Source: UBA7657 sp049652985 | GTDB lineage: Bacteria > Pseudomonadota > Alphaproteobacteria > Micavibrionales > Micavibrionaceae | Direction of reading: 5' to 3' | NCBI GenBank assembly: GCA_049652985.1 | Contig: JBASFK010000010.1 | Span: 94,435 to 158,434, forward strand | Length of the DNA stretch: 64,000 bases | Shown: positions 34,831-44,034 of the stretch, piece after piece | How positions within the stretch are numbered: position 1 is the stretch's first letter | How the letters are laid out: the number at the start of each line of letters is the position of its first letter | The notes under the pieces: generated by a model | Databases searched by the model: none | What the model was told of the DNA's origin: nothing | What the model saw: the letters and a program-made list of their open reading frames with translations, nothing else | Translations under genes and position numbers: made by a program

Positions 34831-35696
34831 GCTGCAACCTGGTTCAGGAACTCGTTGGCCGCCTTACGGTCGAACGGCACGGGCTCTGATCTTTGCCAAA
34901 CTGTTAAATGCTGCGCACGCATTTGCTGCGCCATGTCGGCGCTTTCGATGACAAACCCCACAGGTTGCTCGCGCGAGGTGAGAAACAGCGTTTTATTGCC
35001 GTAAACCCAGAAAGCCATCGGCGGCTCAATCCCCATCGGCGCATAACGCAGCTCCGCCTTGAATTCCGGGCCCCACGCCATCGACGGGTGTTGGCTGATA
35101 TCCAACCCTTGCGAGCGCGGCCATATCGCCTGCAGATGGATGTTTTTACGAATGCGGTTTTTGTTGTGATAGGCGAGGTATTCCGGCGAGAGCATGGTCA
35201 TCACGGCGCGAACCGGCCAGAAGGCGCATGTCGCCGTGCCGGGACGGGCCAGCAAAATCTCCTCCATCGCAGCCTGCAACGCCTTGCGCCCTTCAAAATT
35301 GACCAGCCGGGGCTTGAGAATATCGCCGCCTGTCTTGTTCTCCAGATCATTAATGAGGGATTCCAGCGAATCCTCACGACCCCGGAGCTCGCGGATCTTA
35401 TTCCGGTAAAGCGTGCGGATACGTGTCGGCGCCGCAGCAATAAAAACTTTCGTCCCGCGCGTGGCGTCCTCGGTAACTAGTCCCGCCGCCGATAATCTTT
35501 CCAGATAGCCATAAATAGTCGGCCTCGGCGCCCCGACGATTTTTGCCAGTTCAGTCGCTGTCCGCGCGCCCGATTCGGTAAGGGCGAGATAGGTTTTCGC
35601 TTCCTCTTCCTTAAAGCCGAGCACCTCGAAAATGTCCTGAATCATTGATGAATCCCAGTGTTTATGTGTCGCGCTTGCACGACTCGTTTTCGACAT
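34827..35696 (-). CDS. TrmB-family-like transcriptional regulator
   Basis: 289 aa from the ATG at 35696; alternatives are the ATG at 35645 and a TTG at 35756. A winged helix of the TrmB type is at about residues 22-90 (VLGFKEEEAKTYLALTESGARTATELAKIVGAPRPTIYGYLERLSAAGLV), followed by a coiled helix (TRIRTLYRNKIRELRGREDSLESLINDLE) and a C-terminal ligand/effector domain (MLSPEYLAYHNKNRIRKN...). TrmB regulators are mainly archaeal sugar-linked; in bacteria they are less common. It interrupts trpF and trpB and is transcribed against them. Target unknown. Confidence 0.75.
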   Translation of the reverse strand: MSKTSRASATHKHWDSSMIQDIFEVLGFKEEEAKTYLALTESGARTATELAKIVGAPRPTIYGYLERLSAAGLVTEDATRGTKVFIAAAPTRIRTLYRNKIRELRGREDSLESLINDLENKTGGDILKPRLVNFEGRKALQAAMEEILLARPGTATCAFWPVRAVMTMLSPEYLAYHNKNRIRKNIHLQAIWPRSQGLDISQHPSMAWGPEFKAELRYAPMGIEPPMAFWVYGNKTLFLTSREQPVGFVIESADMAQQMRAQHLTVWQRSEPVPFDRKAANEFLNQVAA

Positions 35697-35796
35697 ACGC
35701 AGATCAGGCTGTGGCGGTGGTGTATTCAGGGTTCCAAAAATCGCGTCCGAAATCAATCCTTTTCAAAGAAGGGCCAATAAAGCTATAACAACCCGC

Positions 35797-37011
35797 ATGA
35801 ATTCAAAGCCGAACACTCTGAAAAACGCACCCGACGAGAAGGGCCATTTCGGCCCCTACGGCGGTCGTTATGTCGCGGAAACATTGATGCCGCTGATCCT
35901 GAGCGTCGAGAAGGCCTGGAACGCAGCAAAAAACGATCCCGAATTCTGGCAAGAATATAACGATCTCGCGAAACATTATATCGGCCGACCATCGCCGCTT
36001 TATTTTGCTGCGGAAACCACCAAACATCTCGGCGGCGCGAAAATCTATTTCAAGCGCGACGAGTTGAACCATACCGGCGCGCACAAAATCAACCATTGCA
36101 TCGGCCAGGTCCTGCTTGCCCGCCGCATGGGCAAGACGCGCATTATCGCCGAAACCGGTGCGGGGCAGCATGGCGTGGCGACTGCGACCGTATGCGCCCT
36201 GTTCAAAATCCCCTGCACCATTTTCATGGGCGCCAAGGACATCGAGCGCCAGGCTCCGAACGTTTTCCGCATGAAATTGCTCGGCGCGGAAGTCCGCCCG
36301 GTAACCTCAGGCTCGGAATCGCTCAAAGACGCCATGAACGAGGCTCTGCGCGATTGGGTCAGCAACGTCCACGACACGTTCTATCTGATCGGCACGGTAG
36401 CGGGCCCGCACCCCTACCCGGCCATGGTGCGCGATTTCCAGTCGGTTATCGGCAAAGAGGTCCGCGAACAGATGATGGAGCGCGAAGGAAGGCTTCCCGA
36501 CACGCTGGTCGCCTGCATCGGCGGCGGCAGCAACGCCATGGGCCTGTTCCACCCGTTCCTCGATGATGCCGACGTTAAAATGATCGGCGTCGAGGCGGGC
36601 GGCCACGGCGTTGATACGGATCAACATGCTGCGAGTTTGTCTGGGGGTAAACCCGGTATATTGCATGGGATGAAATCTTATTTTCTGCAAAATGACGACG
36701 GGCAGATCCAGGAAGCGCACTCGATTTCCGCAGGCCTCGATTACCCCGGCATCGGCCCTGAACATTCCTGGCTGTTCGATGAAAAACGCGTGAATTATGT
36801 CTCGGTAACCGACCAGGAAGCCCTGATCGCGTTCCAGCTTTGCTCGCGGCTTGAGGGCATCATCCCGGCGCTTGAGCCCAGCCACGCCTTCGCCCATGTC
36901 GTAAAAATCGCGGGTGACCTGCCGAAAGATCACATATTGGTCATGAATTTGTGCGGCCGCGGCGACAAGGACATTTTCACCGTCGCGGAAAAACTGGGCG
37001 TGAAACTCTGA
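35797..37011 (+). CDS. trpB: tryptophan synthase beta subunit
   Basis: 404 aa. PLP-binding lysine in RDELNHTGAHKINHCIGQVLLARRMGK, GAGQHGVA substrate loop, CIGGGSNAMGLF phosphate-binding loop, C-terminal LEPSHAFAHV and GRGDKD. Starts 100 bp from the divergent regulator. The stop overlaps the trpA start by one base (TGATG). Confidence 0.97.
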   Translation: MNSKPNTLKNAPDEKGHFGPYGGRYVAETLMPLILSVEKAWNAAKNDPEFWQEYNDLAKHYIGRPSPLYFAAETTKHLGGAKIYFKRDELNHTGAHKINHCIGQVLLARRMGKTRIIAETGAGQHGVATATVCALFKIPCTIFMGAKDIERQAPNVFRMKLLGAEVRPVTSGSESLKDAMNEALRDWVSNVHDTFYLIGTVAGPHPYPAMVRDFQSVIGKEVREQMMEREGRLPDTLVACIGGGSNAMGLFHPFLDDADVKMIGVEAGGHGVDTDQHAASLSGGKPGILHGMKSYFLQNDDGQIQEAHSISAGLDYPGIGPEHSWLFDEKRVNYVSVTDQEALIAFQLCSRLEGIIPALEPSHAFAHVVKIAGDLPKDHILVMNLCGRGDKDIFTVAEKLGVKL

Positions 37012-37802
37012 TGTCACGCATCTCGCAAACATTTGCTGCACTGAAACGCCCAGCCCTTATTACGTTCATCACGGCGGGTGATCCCGATGCCGCGCGTAGC
37101 ATGGAGATTCTGAAATCCCTGCCCGGCGCTGGCGCCGACATCATTGAGCTCGGCATGCCTTTCACCGACCCGATGGCCGATGGCCCGGTCATCCAGGCCG
37201 CCGGTTTGCGCGCCCTCAATGCCGGCGCAACCATGCAGCAAACCTTGAAAATGGTGCAGCAATTCCGTCAGGAAAATTCAACGACACCCATTGTACTCAT
37301 GGGCTATGCGAACCCGGCCCTGCAATACGGTAACGATAAATTCTGCGTCGATGCGGCCAAGGCTGGCGTTGACGGTCTCATCATCGTCGACCTGCCGCCC
37401 GAGGAAAGCGAAGAGCTGGAATCCGCGGCAAAAAAGAACGGCCTCGATTTCATCCGCCTGCTCACCCCGACGACGAAGGACGACCGCATTCCCACGGTCG
37501 TAAAAAACGCCAGCGGCTTCCTCTATTACGTCTCCGTCACCGGCATCACGGGTGCAGCAAAAGCAAGCCCCGAGACAATCCGCCCGCACATCGAGCAGAT
37601 CAGGAAGCACACGAAACTTCCCATCGCCATCGGTTTCGGCATCAAAACCCCGGAAGATGCCAAAGCCCTTTCCAAAATCGGCGATGCCGTCGTCGTCGGC
37701 TCGGCCATCGTCAACACCATCGCCGGAAACCAGGATACCAAAGACATTCAAGTCATTGTTTCAAAACAGGTTTCTGGTCTTTCCAAGGGCCTTGGCGGTT
37801 AG
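37011..37802 (+). CDS. trpA: tryptophan synthase alpha subunit
   Basis: 263 aa from the ATG at 37011, overlapping the trpB TGA; a longer upstream frame is not used. TIM barrel with catalytic Glu in DIIELGMPFTDPMADGPVIQAA and catalytic Asp in DGLIIVDLPPEE, then LLTPTT, GFLYYVSVTGITG, PIAIGFGIKTPEDA. Works with TrpB to release and channel indole. Confidence 0.96.
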   Translation: MSRISQTFAALKRPALITFITAGDPDAARSMEILKSLPGAGADIIELGMPFTDPMADGPVIQAAGLRALNAGATMQQTLKMVQQFRQENSTTPIVLMGYANPALQYGNDKFCVDAAKAGVDGLIIVDLPPEESEELESAAKKNGLDFIRLLTPTTKDDRIPTVVKNASGFLYYVSVTGITGAAKASPETIRPHIEQIRKHTKLPIAIGFGIKTPEDAKALSKIGDAVVVGSAIVNTIAGNQDTKDIQVIVSKQVSGLSKGLGG

Positions 37803-37910
37803 GCCGGGCTTGACTTTCCATGCCCATAGGCGATAGTTTCCGCCCAACGTTTTGCAATGCAAAACGGCTTTTAAAAAGCAAAAAACGGCCCATAGGGTAA
37901 TAAAAATAAA

Positions 37911-38957
37911 ATGAACTGGCTGACTAATTTCATCCGTCCCAAAATCCGCTCGCTTGTCGAACCCAGGGAGGTTCCCGACAATCTCTGGCAGAAATGCCCG
38001 AAATGCGACGGCATGCTGTTCAGCCGCGACCTCGAGGAAAACCTCAACGTTTGCAATCACTGCAATCACCATTTGCGCCTGACGGTCAAAGATCGCCTGC
38101 CGATCATGTTCGACGGCGGCAAATATACGCGGCTTGAATTGCCCGACGTCGCCGCAGACCCGCTCAAATTCAAGGACCGCAAAAAATATTCCGACCGTAT
38201 CCGCGAAGCCCGCAACACGACAGGCCTCAAGGACGCGATCACCGTCGCCAAGGGCACCATCGGCGGGCGGAATGCTGTCGTCGCCGCGTTCAATTTCAGC
38301 TATATGGGCGGCTCCATGGGCGCGGGCGTCGGCGAGGCCATCATCATGGCCGCCGAAGAAGCCGTGCGTACGAAATCCGCTTTCATCATCATTCCCGCCT
38401 CTGGCGGCGCCCGCATGCAGGAAGGCATGCTGTCCCTCATCCAGATGCCGCGCACCATCATCGCCGTCGAAATGGTCAAGGAAGCGCGCCTGCCCTACAT
38501 CGTCATCCTCGTCGACCCGACGACAGGCGGCGTTTCAGCCTCCTTCGCGATGGTCGGCGACATCCATATCGCTGAACCCGGCGCGACGATTGGTTTTGCT
38601 GGCCGCCGCGTGATCGAGGAAACCGTGCGGGAAAAATTGCCCGACGACTTCCAGACAGCGGAATACTTACGCGAAAAAGGCATGGTCGACCTCGTGGTCG
38701 CCCGCAAGGACCAGCATGAAACGCTCTCCCGCATCCTGAATATCCTGATGCCGGGCGCAGAAAGCGCAGGCAACGGCAAGAAAAGCGGCGGCGGCAACGC
38801 CCGGGCCAATGGCCGGGCAAGCTCCATGGTCTCCGCCCCCGCCGGCAAAGGCGCGAAAGCAGCGGCCGACGCGCAGCAAAAAGTTCGCGCTGCGCGCAAT
38901 TCCCTCAAGAAACTCGGCCGCCTCACGGCGAAAAAGAAGTCCAAGCGCAGGGCTTAA
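37911..38957 (+). CDS. accD: acetyl-CoA carboxylase carboxyltransferase beta subunit
   Basis: 348 aa. Zinc finger CPKCDG...CNHCNH (about residues 25-50) and carboxyltransferase core FSYMGGSMGAGVGEAI, ASGGARMQEGMLSLIQMPRT, DPTTGGVSASFAMVGDI, EPGATIGFAGRRVIEETVREKLPD. After the core comes an Ala/Lys/Arg-rich tail of about 60 residues (from about 285), a low-complexity extension. Lies between trpA and folC, the usual alphaproteobacterial order. Confidence 0.96.
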   Translation: MNWLTNFIRPKIRSLVEPREVPDNLWQKCPKCDGMLFSRDLEENLNVCNHCNHHLRLTVKDRLPIMFDGGKYTRLELPDVAADPLKFKDRKKYSDRIREARNTTGLKDAITVAKGTIGGRNAVVAAFNFSYMGGSMGAGVGEAIIMAAEEAVRTKSAFIIIPASGGARMQEGMLSLIQMPRTIIAVEMVKEARLPYIVILVDPTTGGVSASFAMVGDIHIAEPGATIGFAGRRVIEETVREKLPDDFQTAEYLREKGMVDLVVARKDQHETLSRILNILMPGAESAGNGKKSGGGNARANGRASSMVSAPAGKGAKAAADAQQKVRAARNSLKKLGRLTAKKKSKRRA

Positions 38958-38961
38958 GCCG

Positions 38962-40305
38962 ATGTACGCCAGCGACCTCAGGCACACTTCTCCCTCGCTC
39001 GGGGAAAAACTCGCGCATATCTACACGCTTGGCCGCAAAACCATCAATCTCGGCTTTCGCCCGCCTTTTCTCGACCTGCTGGCCGCATTCGGCAATCCGC
39101 ATAAAAACCTGCCGCCCGTCATTCATGTCGCGGGCACGAACGGCAAGGGTTCTATTGTCGCGACTCTGCGATCAGCCTTGGAATCAGCAGGTTACAAGGT
39201 CCACGCCTACACCTCGCCGCACCTTTGCACGTTCAACGAACGTATCGTGCTGGCCGGCGAACAGATCACGGACGATTTTCTGGAATCCCTCGTCGACGAG
39301 GCACTTCAACATAACGCCGACAAGGACATAACGTTTTTTGAACTGACCACGGCGCTGGCCTTCGCTGCGTTCGCCCGCACCCCTGCCGACATTTTGCTGC
39401 TCGAGGTCGGCCTCGGCGGCCGGTTGGACTGCACAAACATCATCGACAAACCGCTGGTCAGCATTATCGGCTCAATTTCTTATGATCACATGGAATTCCT
39501 CGGCGATACGCTGCAGCAAATCGCCACAGAAAAAGGCGGCATCATCAAGCCGGGCGTGCCCTGCGTCATCGCCGCGCAGAACCCGGAATCGCAGGGCGCG
39601 GGCGTCGTTAAAATCCTTTCGGAGATCGCCGCCCAAAACGGTTCACCTTTGTCACGCAGCGGCGCGGAATGGTTCACACATGACCAGGGTGATATGTTTA
39701 AGTTTGTGCATAAGGATGTGGAAATGATTCTGCCACGCCCGAATTTGCAGGGCACACATCAGATTGCTAATGCCGGGGCTGCAATCGCCGCACTGGAGAT
39801 CATCAGGGACCAGTTCCCTGTCTCTACCGACGCACTAAAATCCGCGCTCACAAAAATCCACTGGCCCGCGCGCCTTCAGGACCTGACAAAAGAATTCGGC
39901 ATGGAGAACGGCTGGGAGCTCTGGCTGGACGGTGGCCATAACGAAGACGCCGCCCACGCCCTCGCCGCCCACATCGAAAAATGGGTGCAGCATGATGATA
40001 AAAAACTTCACCTCATCCTCGGCATGATGCGCCGCAAAGACCCCGTACGCTTTATCGAAATCCTGCAAAAACACCTTTCATCCGTCACGCTGGTCGATAT
40101 CCCGGGCGAACCCCAGGCCCACACCGGCCAAAACATGCTGAAACGCGTGAAATCGCAGTTGCCTGGCCTCGACTCCACGACTCAGGGCAATATCACCGCG
40201 GCCATTGAAAATTTAACCGCGAATAACGAACCGGGGCGCATCCTGATCGCGGGATCGCTTTATCTCGCCGGCCATGTCTTGAAAAGCGGCCCTGATCAGC
40301 GATAA
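38962..40305 (+). CDS. folC: folylpolyglutamate/dihydrofolate synthase
   Basis: 447 aa from the ATG at 38962, 4 bp after accD; a longer frame upstream overlaps accD and is not used. P-loop VAGTNGKGSIVATLRSAL (about residues 54-70), SPHLCTFNERI, ILLLEVGLGGRLDCTN, YDHMEFLGDTLQQIATEKGGIIKPGVP, and C-terminal WLDGGHNEDAAHALA. Adds glutamate to folates. Confidence 0.95.
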   Translation: MYASDLRHTSPSLGEKLAHIYTLGRKTINLGFRPPFLDLLAAFGNPHKNLPPVIHVAGTNGKGSIVATLRSALESAGYKVHAYTSPHLCTFNERIVLAGEQITDDFLESLVDEALQHNADKDITFFELTTALAFAAFARTPADILLLEVGLGGRLDCTNIIDKPLVSIIGSISYDHMEFLGDTLQQIATEKGGIIKPGVPCVIAAQNPESQGAGVVKILSEIAAQNGSPLSRSGAEWFTHDQGDMFKFVHKDVEMILPRPNLQGTHQIANAGAAIAALEIIRDQFPVSTDALKSALTKIHWPARLQDLTKEFGMENGWELWLDGGHNEDAAHALAAHIEKWVQHDDKKLHLILGMMRRKDPVRFIEILQKHLSSVTLVDIPGEPQAHTGQNMLKRVKSQLPGLDSTTQGNITAAIENLTANNEPGRILIAGSLYLAGHVLKSGPDQR

Positions 40306-40311
40306 TGGCGC

Positions 40312-41010
40312 ATGGCACCGACCATCGCCCTAGTCGACGACGACCGCAACATTTTAACCTCCGTCACCATGGCGCTGGAGGCCGAAGGCTTCGAGGTCCA
40401 GACCTATAATGACGGCGAGGCCGCTCTGGCGGGCCTGTTCGAATACCCGCCGCATCTTGTCGTGCTGGACATTAAGATGCCACGCATGGACGGGATGGAG
40501 GTCCTCTCCCGCCTCCGTGAAAAATCGAAAATCCCGGTTATTTTCCTCACCTCCAGGGACGACGAGGTCGACGAGGTCATTGGCCTGCGCATGGGTGCGG
40601 ATGATTACATCAAAAAGCCGTTTTCCCAGCGTCTCCTGATCGAGCGCATCCGCACTTTGCTGCGCAGGCACGGCACGGGCGATGCCCCCGAAACGCAAAA
40701 ACCGGCGGAGCTTGTCGTTCGCGGCCATCTGCGCCTCGACGATGCCCGCCATTTGTGCACATGGAAAGACGAGCCGGTGAATTTAACCGTTACGGAATAC
40801 CTGCTTTTAAAGGCTTTGGCCGTGCGCCCCGGCCATGTCCGCAACAGGGACCAGTTGATCGACATGGCATATGGTGAGAATATTTACATCGACGACCGCA
40901 CCGTGGATTCGCATATCAAACGCGTCAGAAAGAAATTCAAGGAACTTGACCCCGGATTCAACCACATCGAAACCCTCTACGGAGTCGGATACCGCTACAA
41001 AGAAGAGTAG
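40312..41010 (+). CDS. chvI: OmpR-family response regulator ChvI-like
   Basis: 232 aa. Receiver with acidic DDD, phospho-acceptor Asp in LVVLDIKMPRMDG, LTSRDD and KKPF; C-terminal winged helix (LTVTEYLLLKALAVRPGHVRNRDQLIDMAY...DDRTVDSHIKRVRKKFKELDP...YGVGYRYKE). ChvI regulates envelope, acid-stress and symbiosis or virulence genes in alphaproteobacteria. Overlaps the kinase frame. Confidence 0.93.
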   Translation: MAPTIALVDDDRNILTSVTMALEAEGFEVQTYNDGEAALAGLFEYPPHLVVLDIKMPRMDGMEVLSRLREKSKIPVIFLTSRDDEVDEVIGLRMGADDYIKKPFSQRLLIERIRTLLRRHGTGDAPETQKPAELVVRGHLRLDDARHLCTWKDEPVNLTVTEYLLLKALAVRPGHVRNRDQLIDMAYGENIYIDDRTVDSHIKRVRKKFKELDPGFNHIETLYGVGYRYKEE

Positions 41011-42694
41011 GTGGTTCCGCCCTGGCCGCCGCCATTCCGGCAGTCCGTATTTCGACGACCTGATCGACCTTTACTGGGGTGGGCCCGAACCCCGCATCAC
41101 CGGCCTGACGGTTCGCATCATCGCGGTCAACGCCGCCGCACTGCTGATGCTGGCGATCGGCACGCTCTATCTCGGCCATTACCAGAAAAGCCTGATCGAG
41201 GCGAAACTCGATACATTCAAGACCGAGGTCGAACTGGTCGCCACCGCTTTGTCCGAAAACCCGGAAAGCGCGCTCGCCGAACCTACGGAAAACTACGCCC
41301 GCACGGTCAAACGCCTCAGCCAGACTATGGATCAGCGGATTTACCTGTTCAGCGCGAACGGCAGGCTGGTGCTCGATTCATCCGACATTCCCGAAGTGAA
41401 CGAGCCCGGCCAGGTCAGCGATATCGAATCCGAACGCAAGACGTTCTACAGCCTCCGCGTCCTCAAGAAGATGGCCGGCATGATCATCCAGTTCCTGCCC
41501 GAACGCCAGGTCCTGCCTTTCTATCCCGGCATTGGCGCAACCACGGCGGCGCAGCACCCGGATGCCGCCGACGCCGTGCGCGGCCTCGTCAGCCTCTCCG
41601 CCTGGCACGACGAAGACGGCCATGTCTTCCTCACCGCTGCCGCGCCCATGTACAAGAACGGGGCGCTTCTGGGCGCCGTCATGCTGGCGCGCGGCGGCCA
41701 GGATATCGAGGAAGATATCGGCAATGTCTGGATCAACATTCTTAAAGTATTTTTAATTACATTATTCATCACCACCCTGCTTTCGATTTACCTCTCCGGC
41801 ACCATCGCGCGCCCTTTGCGCAAACTCGCGGCGGCGGCGGAATCCCTGCGCCGGGGACGTGAAACCGAAGTGCCGGATTTCAGCGACCGTAACGACGAGA
41901 TCGGCGAACTTTCAATCGTGCTGCGCGAAATGACGCAGGCGCTGTGGGACAGGATGGACTCCATCGAGCGTTTCGCCGCCGACGTCGCGCACGAGATGAA
42001 AAACCCGCTCACCTCGCTCAAAAGCGCGGTCGAGACCGCATCCGTGGTCAAGAAAGACAAGGACCGCGCGAAGCTGATGGAAATCATAACCCACGACATC
42101 GAACGCATGGACCGCCTGATCAGCGACATTTCAAATGCCTCCCGCCTCGATGCCGAACTTTCGCGCGAAAGCTTCGAGCGCATCGATCTTCGGCGCACGC
42201 TGAACGGCCTGATCGATCTGCACAAATCGCCGCTTGACCGTGAGCCCGAACCCGGCAACAGCCGCCGCATTGTCCGCGCATCGGCGGCCGACGTGAATAT
42301 TGTGCTCAGCGACATGGGCGAAGAGGAAACTTTTGTCTGGGGCCTTGAGACGCGTATCGTGCAGGTCTTCAGCAATCTTCTCTCCAACGCGATTTCATTC
42401 TCACCGCCCGGCGGCACGGTGCATATCACCATCGCGCCCGTCAGAAAGCGCGTCATCGTGACGGTGGAGGACGAAGGCCCCGGCATTCCTGAAAACCGCC
42501 TCGAGACCATTTTCGACCGCTTCTACACCGAGCGCCCGCAGCACGAAGATTACGGCCGCCACTCTGGCCTCGGCCTTTCGATCTGCAAGCAGATCGTCAC
42601 CGCCCTCGGCGGCCAGATTTTCGCGGAAAACGTCAAAGATCCCGATCTGCGCGTAACCGGCGCGCGTTTTACCGTCATCCTGGGCAAGGCGTAA
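40946..42694 (+). CDS. chvG: sensor histidine kinase ChvG-like
   Basis: About 582 aa; start uncertain. Between the chvI stop and the first membrane helix no ATG, GTG or TTG lies in frame; the nearest are TTG at 40946 or ATG at 40871, both inside chvI. Two membrane helices (near 41107-41170 and 41725-41800) enclose a periplasmic sensor. HAMP and HisKA follow (FAADVAHEMKNPLTSLKSAVETA, the phospho-His), then the ATPase domain (NLLSNAISFSPPGG, DEGPGIPENRLETIFDRF, GLGLSICKQI). Partner of ChvI; its stop overlaps the rapZ start by one base. Confidence 0.9.
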   Translation: MTPDSTTSKPSTESDTATKKSRWFRPGRRHSGSPYFDDLIDLYWGGPEPRITGLTVRIIAVNAAALLMLAIGTLYLGHYQKSLIEAKLDTFKTEVELVATALSENPESALAEPTENYARTVKRLSQTMDQRIYLFSANGRLVLDSSDIPEVNEPGQVSDIESERKTFYSLRVLKKMAGMIIQFLPERQVLPFYPGIGATTAAQHPDAADAVRGLVSLSAWHDEDGHVFLTAAAPMYKNGALLGAVMLARGGQDIEEDIGNVWINILKVFLITLFITTLLSIYLSGTIARPLRKLAAAAESLRRGRETEVPDFSDRNDEIGELSIVLREMTQALWDRMDSIERFAADVAHEMKNPLTSLKSAVETASVVKKDKDRAKLMEIITHDIERMDRLISDISNASRLDAELSRESFERIDLRRTLNGLIDLHKSPLDREPEPGNSRRIVRASAADVNIVLSDMGEEETFVWGLETRIVQVFSNLLSNAISFSPPGGTVHITIAPVRKRVIVTVEDEGPGIPENRLETIFDRFYTERPQHEDYGRHSGLGLSICKQIVTALGGQIFAENVKDPDLRVTGARFTVILGKA

Positions 42695-43548
42695 TGACGC
42701 GAAAATCGGGAGAAAATAAAATTGTCATCGTCACCGGCTACTCCGGCGCAGGCATGACTGCTGTTTTAAAAAGTCTCGAGGATTTTGGCTACGAGGTTTT
42801 CGACAATTTCCCCCTGCCGCTTGTCAGGCCGCTTCTGAAAGAGACGAAAAAAGGCCGCCCCGTCGCCATCGGCATCGATACGCGCAGCCGCGGTTTCTCT
42901 GCCGACGCGATCCTCGAAAAAACCCGCGCGCTCGGCGCAACGCTTCTGTTCGTCGCCTGCGACGCGGCTATATTGCAAAAACGTTTCAGCGAAACCCGCC
43001 GACGCCACCCGCTGGCGCAGGACAGGCCAGCCAGCGCCGGGATTCGCAAGGAACAGAAAAAGCTGGCGAAGCTCAGAACCATGGCTGATATCACGATCGA
43101 TACATCCGAGCTTTCAGTTCACGATCTCCGTCATATCCTCGAGGGCCATTTCGTGATCCGGCGCAAGGGCGGGCGGCTTGTCGTCACGCTCATGTCGTTC
43201 GCATTCCGAAACGGCGTACCGCGCGAGGCCGACATCGTCATGGATGTGCGCTTCCTGAAAAATCCGCACTGGGTCAAATCGCTCAAATCCAAAACCGGCA
43301 TGGACAAAAAAGTCGGTGCTTATATCCGGAAAGATACGCAATGGGCGCCGTTCCTGAAACATTTCAAAACGCTGCTGAAACCTCTTCTCCCGCGCTACGC
43401 GGAAGAGGGAAAAAATTATCTGACGATTGCTGTGGGTTGCTCGGGCGGCAAGCACCGCTCGGTTTATGCGGCGCGTGAGCTCGGCTCATGGCTCAAGACC
43501 ATGGGCTATGACGCCCATATCGAACACCGGGATATTGCGAAATCTTAA
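42694..43548 (+). CDS. rapZ: RapZ/YvcJ-family protein with altered Walker A
   Basis: 284 aa, overlapping the kinase stop (TAATG). The N-terminal P-loop domain reads GYSGAGMT at residues 15-22: the Walker A lysine is replaced by methionine (Met21). SLEDFGYEVFDNFPLPLV and the Walker B-like region remain. The C-terminal RapZ domain is well conserved (SFAFRNGVPREADIVMDVRFLKNPHWVKSL, AVGCSGGKHRSVYAARELG). In enterobacteria RapZ is an RNA-binding adaptor controlling glmZ; in alphaproteobacteria it normally follows hprK. No hprK, EIIA-Man or HPr genes flank it here. Confidence 0.9.
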   Translation: MTRKSGENKIVIVTGYSGAGMTAVLKSLEDFGYEVFDNFPLPLVRPLLKETKKGRPVAIGIDTRSRGFSADAILEKTRALGATLLFVACDAAILQKRFSETRRRHPLAQDRPASAGIRKEQKKLAKLRTMADITIDTSELSVHDLRHILEGHFVIRRKGGRLVVTLMSFAFRNGVPREADIVMDVRFLKNPHWVKSLKSKTGMDKKVGAYIRKDTQWAPFLKHFKTLLKPLLPRYAEEGKNYLTIAVGCSGGKHRSVYAARELGSWLKTMGYDAHIEHRDIAKS

Positions 43549-43661
43549 AGGCGGAAGCCGGGTCTGGACGGCGATACTTCCGGAGAAGGAACCGCGCCTA
43601 AATTCGGATCGCTGACGCTGCCGCAAAATGCAGCGAACGTTTCGCTCAGATTAATTGCCAT
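43545..43661 (-). CDS. possible 38-aa peptide overlapping the gene upstream
   Basis: An ATG at 43661 lies inside the last codons of the gene ending at 43651 and opens a frame of 38 residues (MAINLSETFAAFCGSV... to ...RPGFRL). The overlap (ATGGCAATTAA) would allow coupled translation. It is Ser/Pro-rich with no motif and may be chance; listed because it fills the otherwise empty 100 bp before rapZ ends. Confidence 0.25.
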   Translation of the reverse strand: MAINLSETFAAFCGSVSDPNLGAVPSPEVSPSRPGFRL

Positions 43662-44034
43662 TGAATACACCCTTTTCTATCGTGAGTACCGCGTTTTCAG
43701 TTGAAACCCCCGCTCCGTCATATGTTCTGAACACTATTTTTTGACGGTTCGAACCGGAAGTCTCTGGAATTATATTAAACAAAACGCGCTTTCCCGTCAA
43801 ATTTGTGAAGTCGATCAGGCCCTTCCTGCCATTCATCACGGCCGCCAGGTTCGCTATCTTTTTGTCAGTGATTTCAATGTCTTCCGAGGTATCGACCACG
43901 ACATAGTCGCCGATGGGCTCATATTCGCCCTTGTCGTTTTTAAATTGAAAAATCTGCCATGAATGCGGCACCAGCGGGTTCGGCTTCGCCAGGAATTCAG
44001 GTTTTTCGCTTTGTTCGTTAAATTTCAGCCCCAT
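43651..44034 (-). CDS. hypothetical beta-rich protein
   Basis: 127 aa, no signal peptide. Contains SWQIFQFKNDKGEYEPIGDYVVVDTSEDIEITDKKIANLAAVMNGRKGLIDF and later strands (KRVLFNIIPETS, QKIVFRTYDGAGVSTENAVLTIEKG). The pattern suggests a compact beta domain. Convergent with rapZ, divergent from ahcY. Family unknown. Confidence 0.55.
   Translation of the reverse strand: MGLKFNEQSEKPEFLAKPNPLVPHSWQIFQFKNDKGEYEPIGDYVVVDTSEDIEITDKKIANLAAVMNGRKGLIDFTNLTGKRVLFNIIPETSGSNRQKIVFRTYDGAGVSTENAVLTIEKGVFNGN

Noticed and set aside
36096..36566. 156-codon plus-strand frame inside trpB
   Set aside because: Alternative frame of a certain gene, Arg/Gly/His-rich as expected of an out-of-frame reading.
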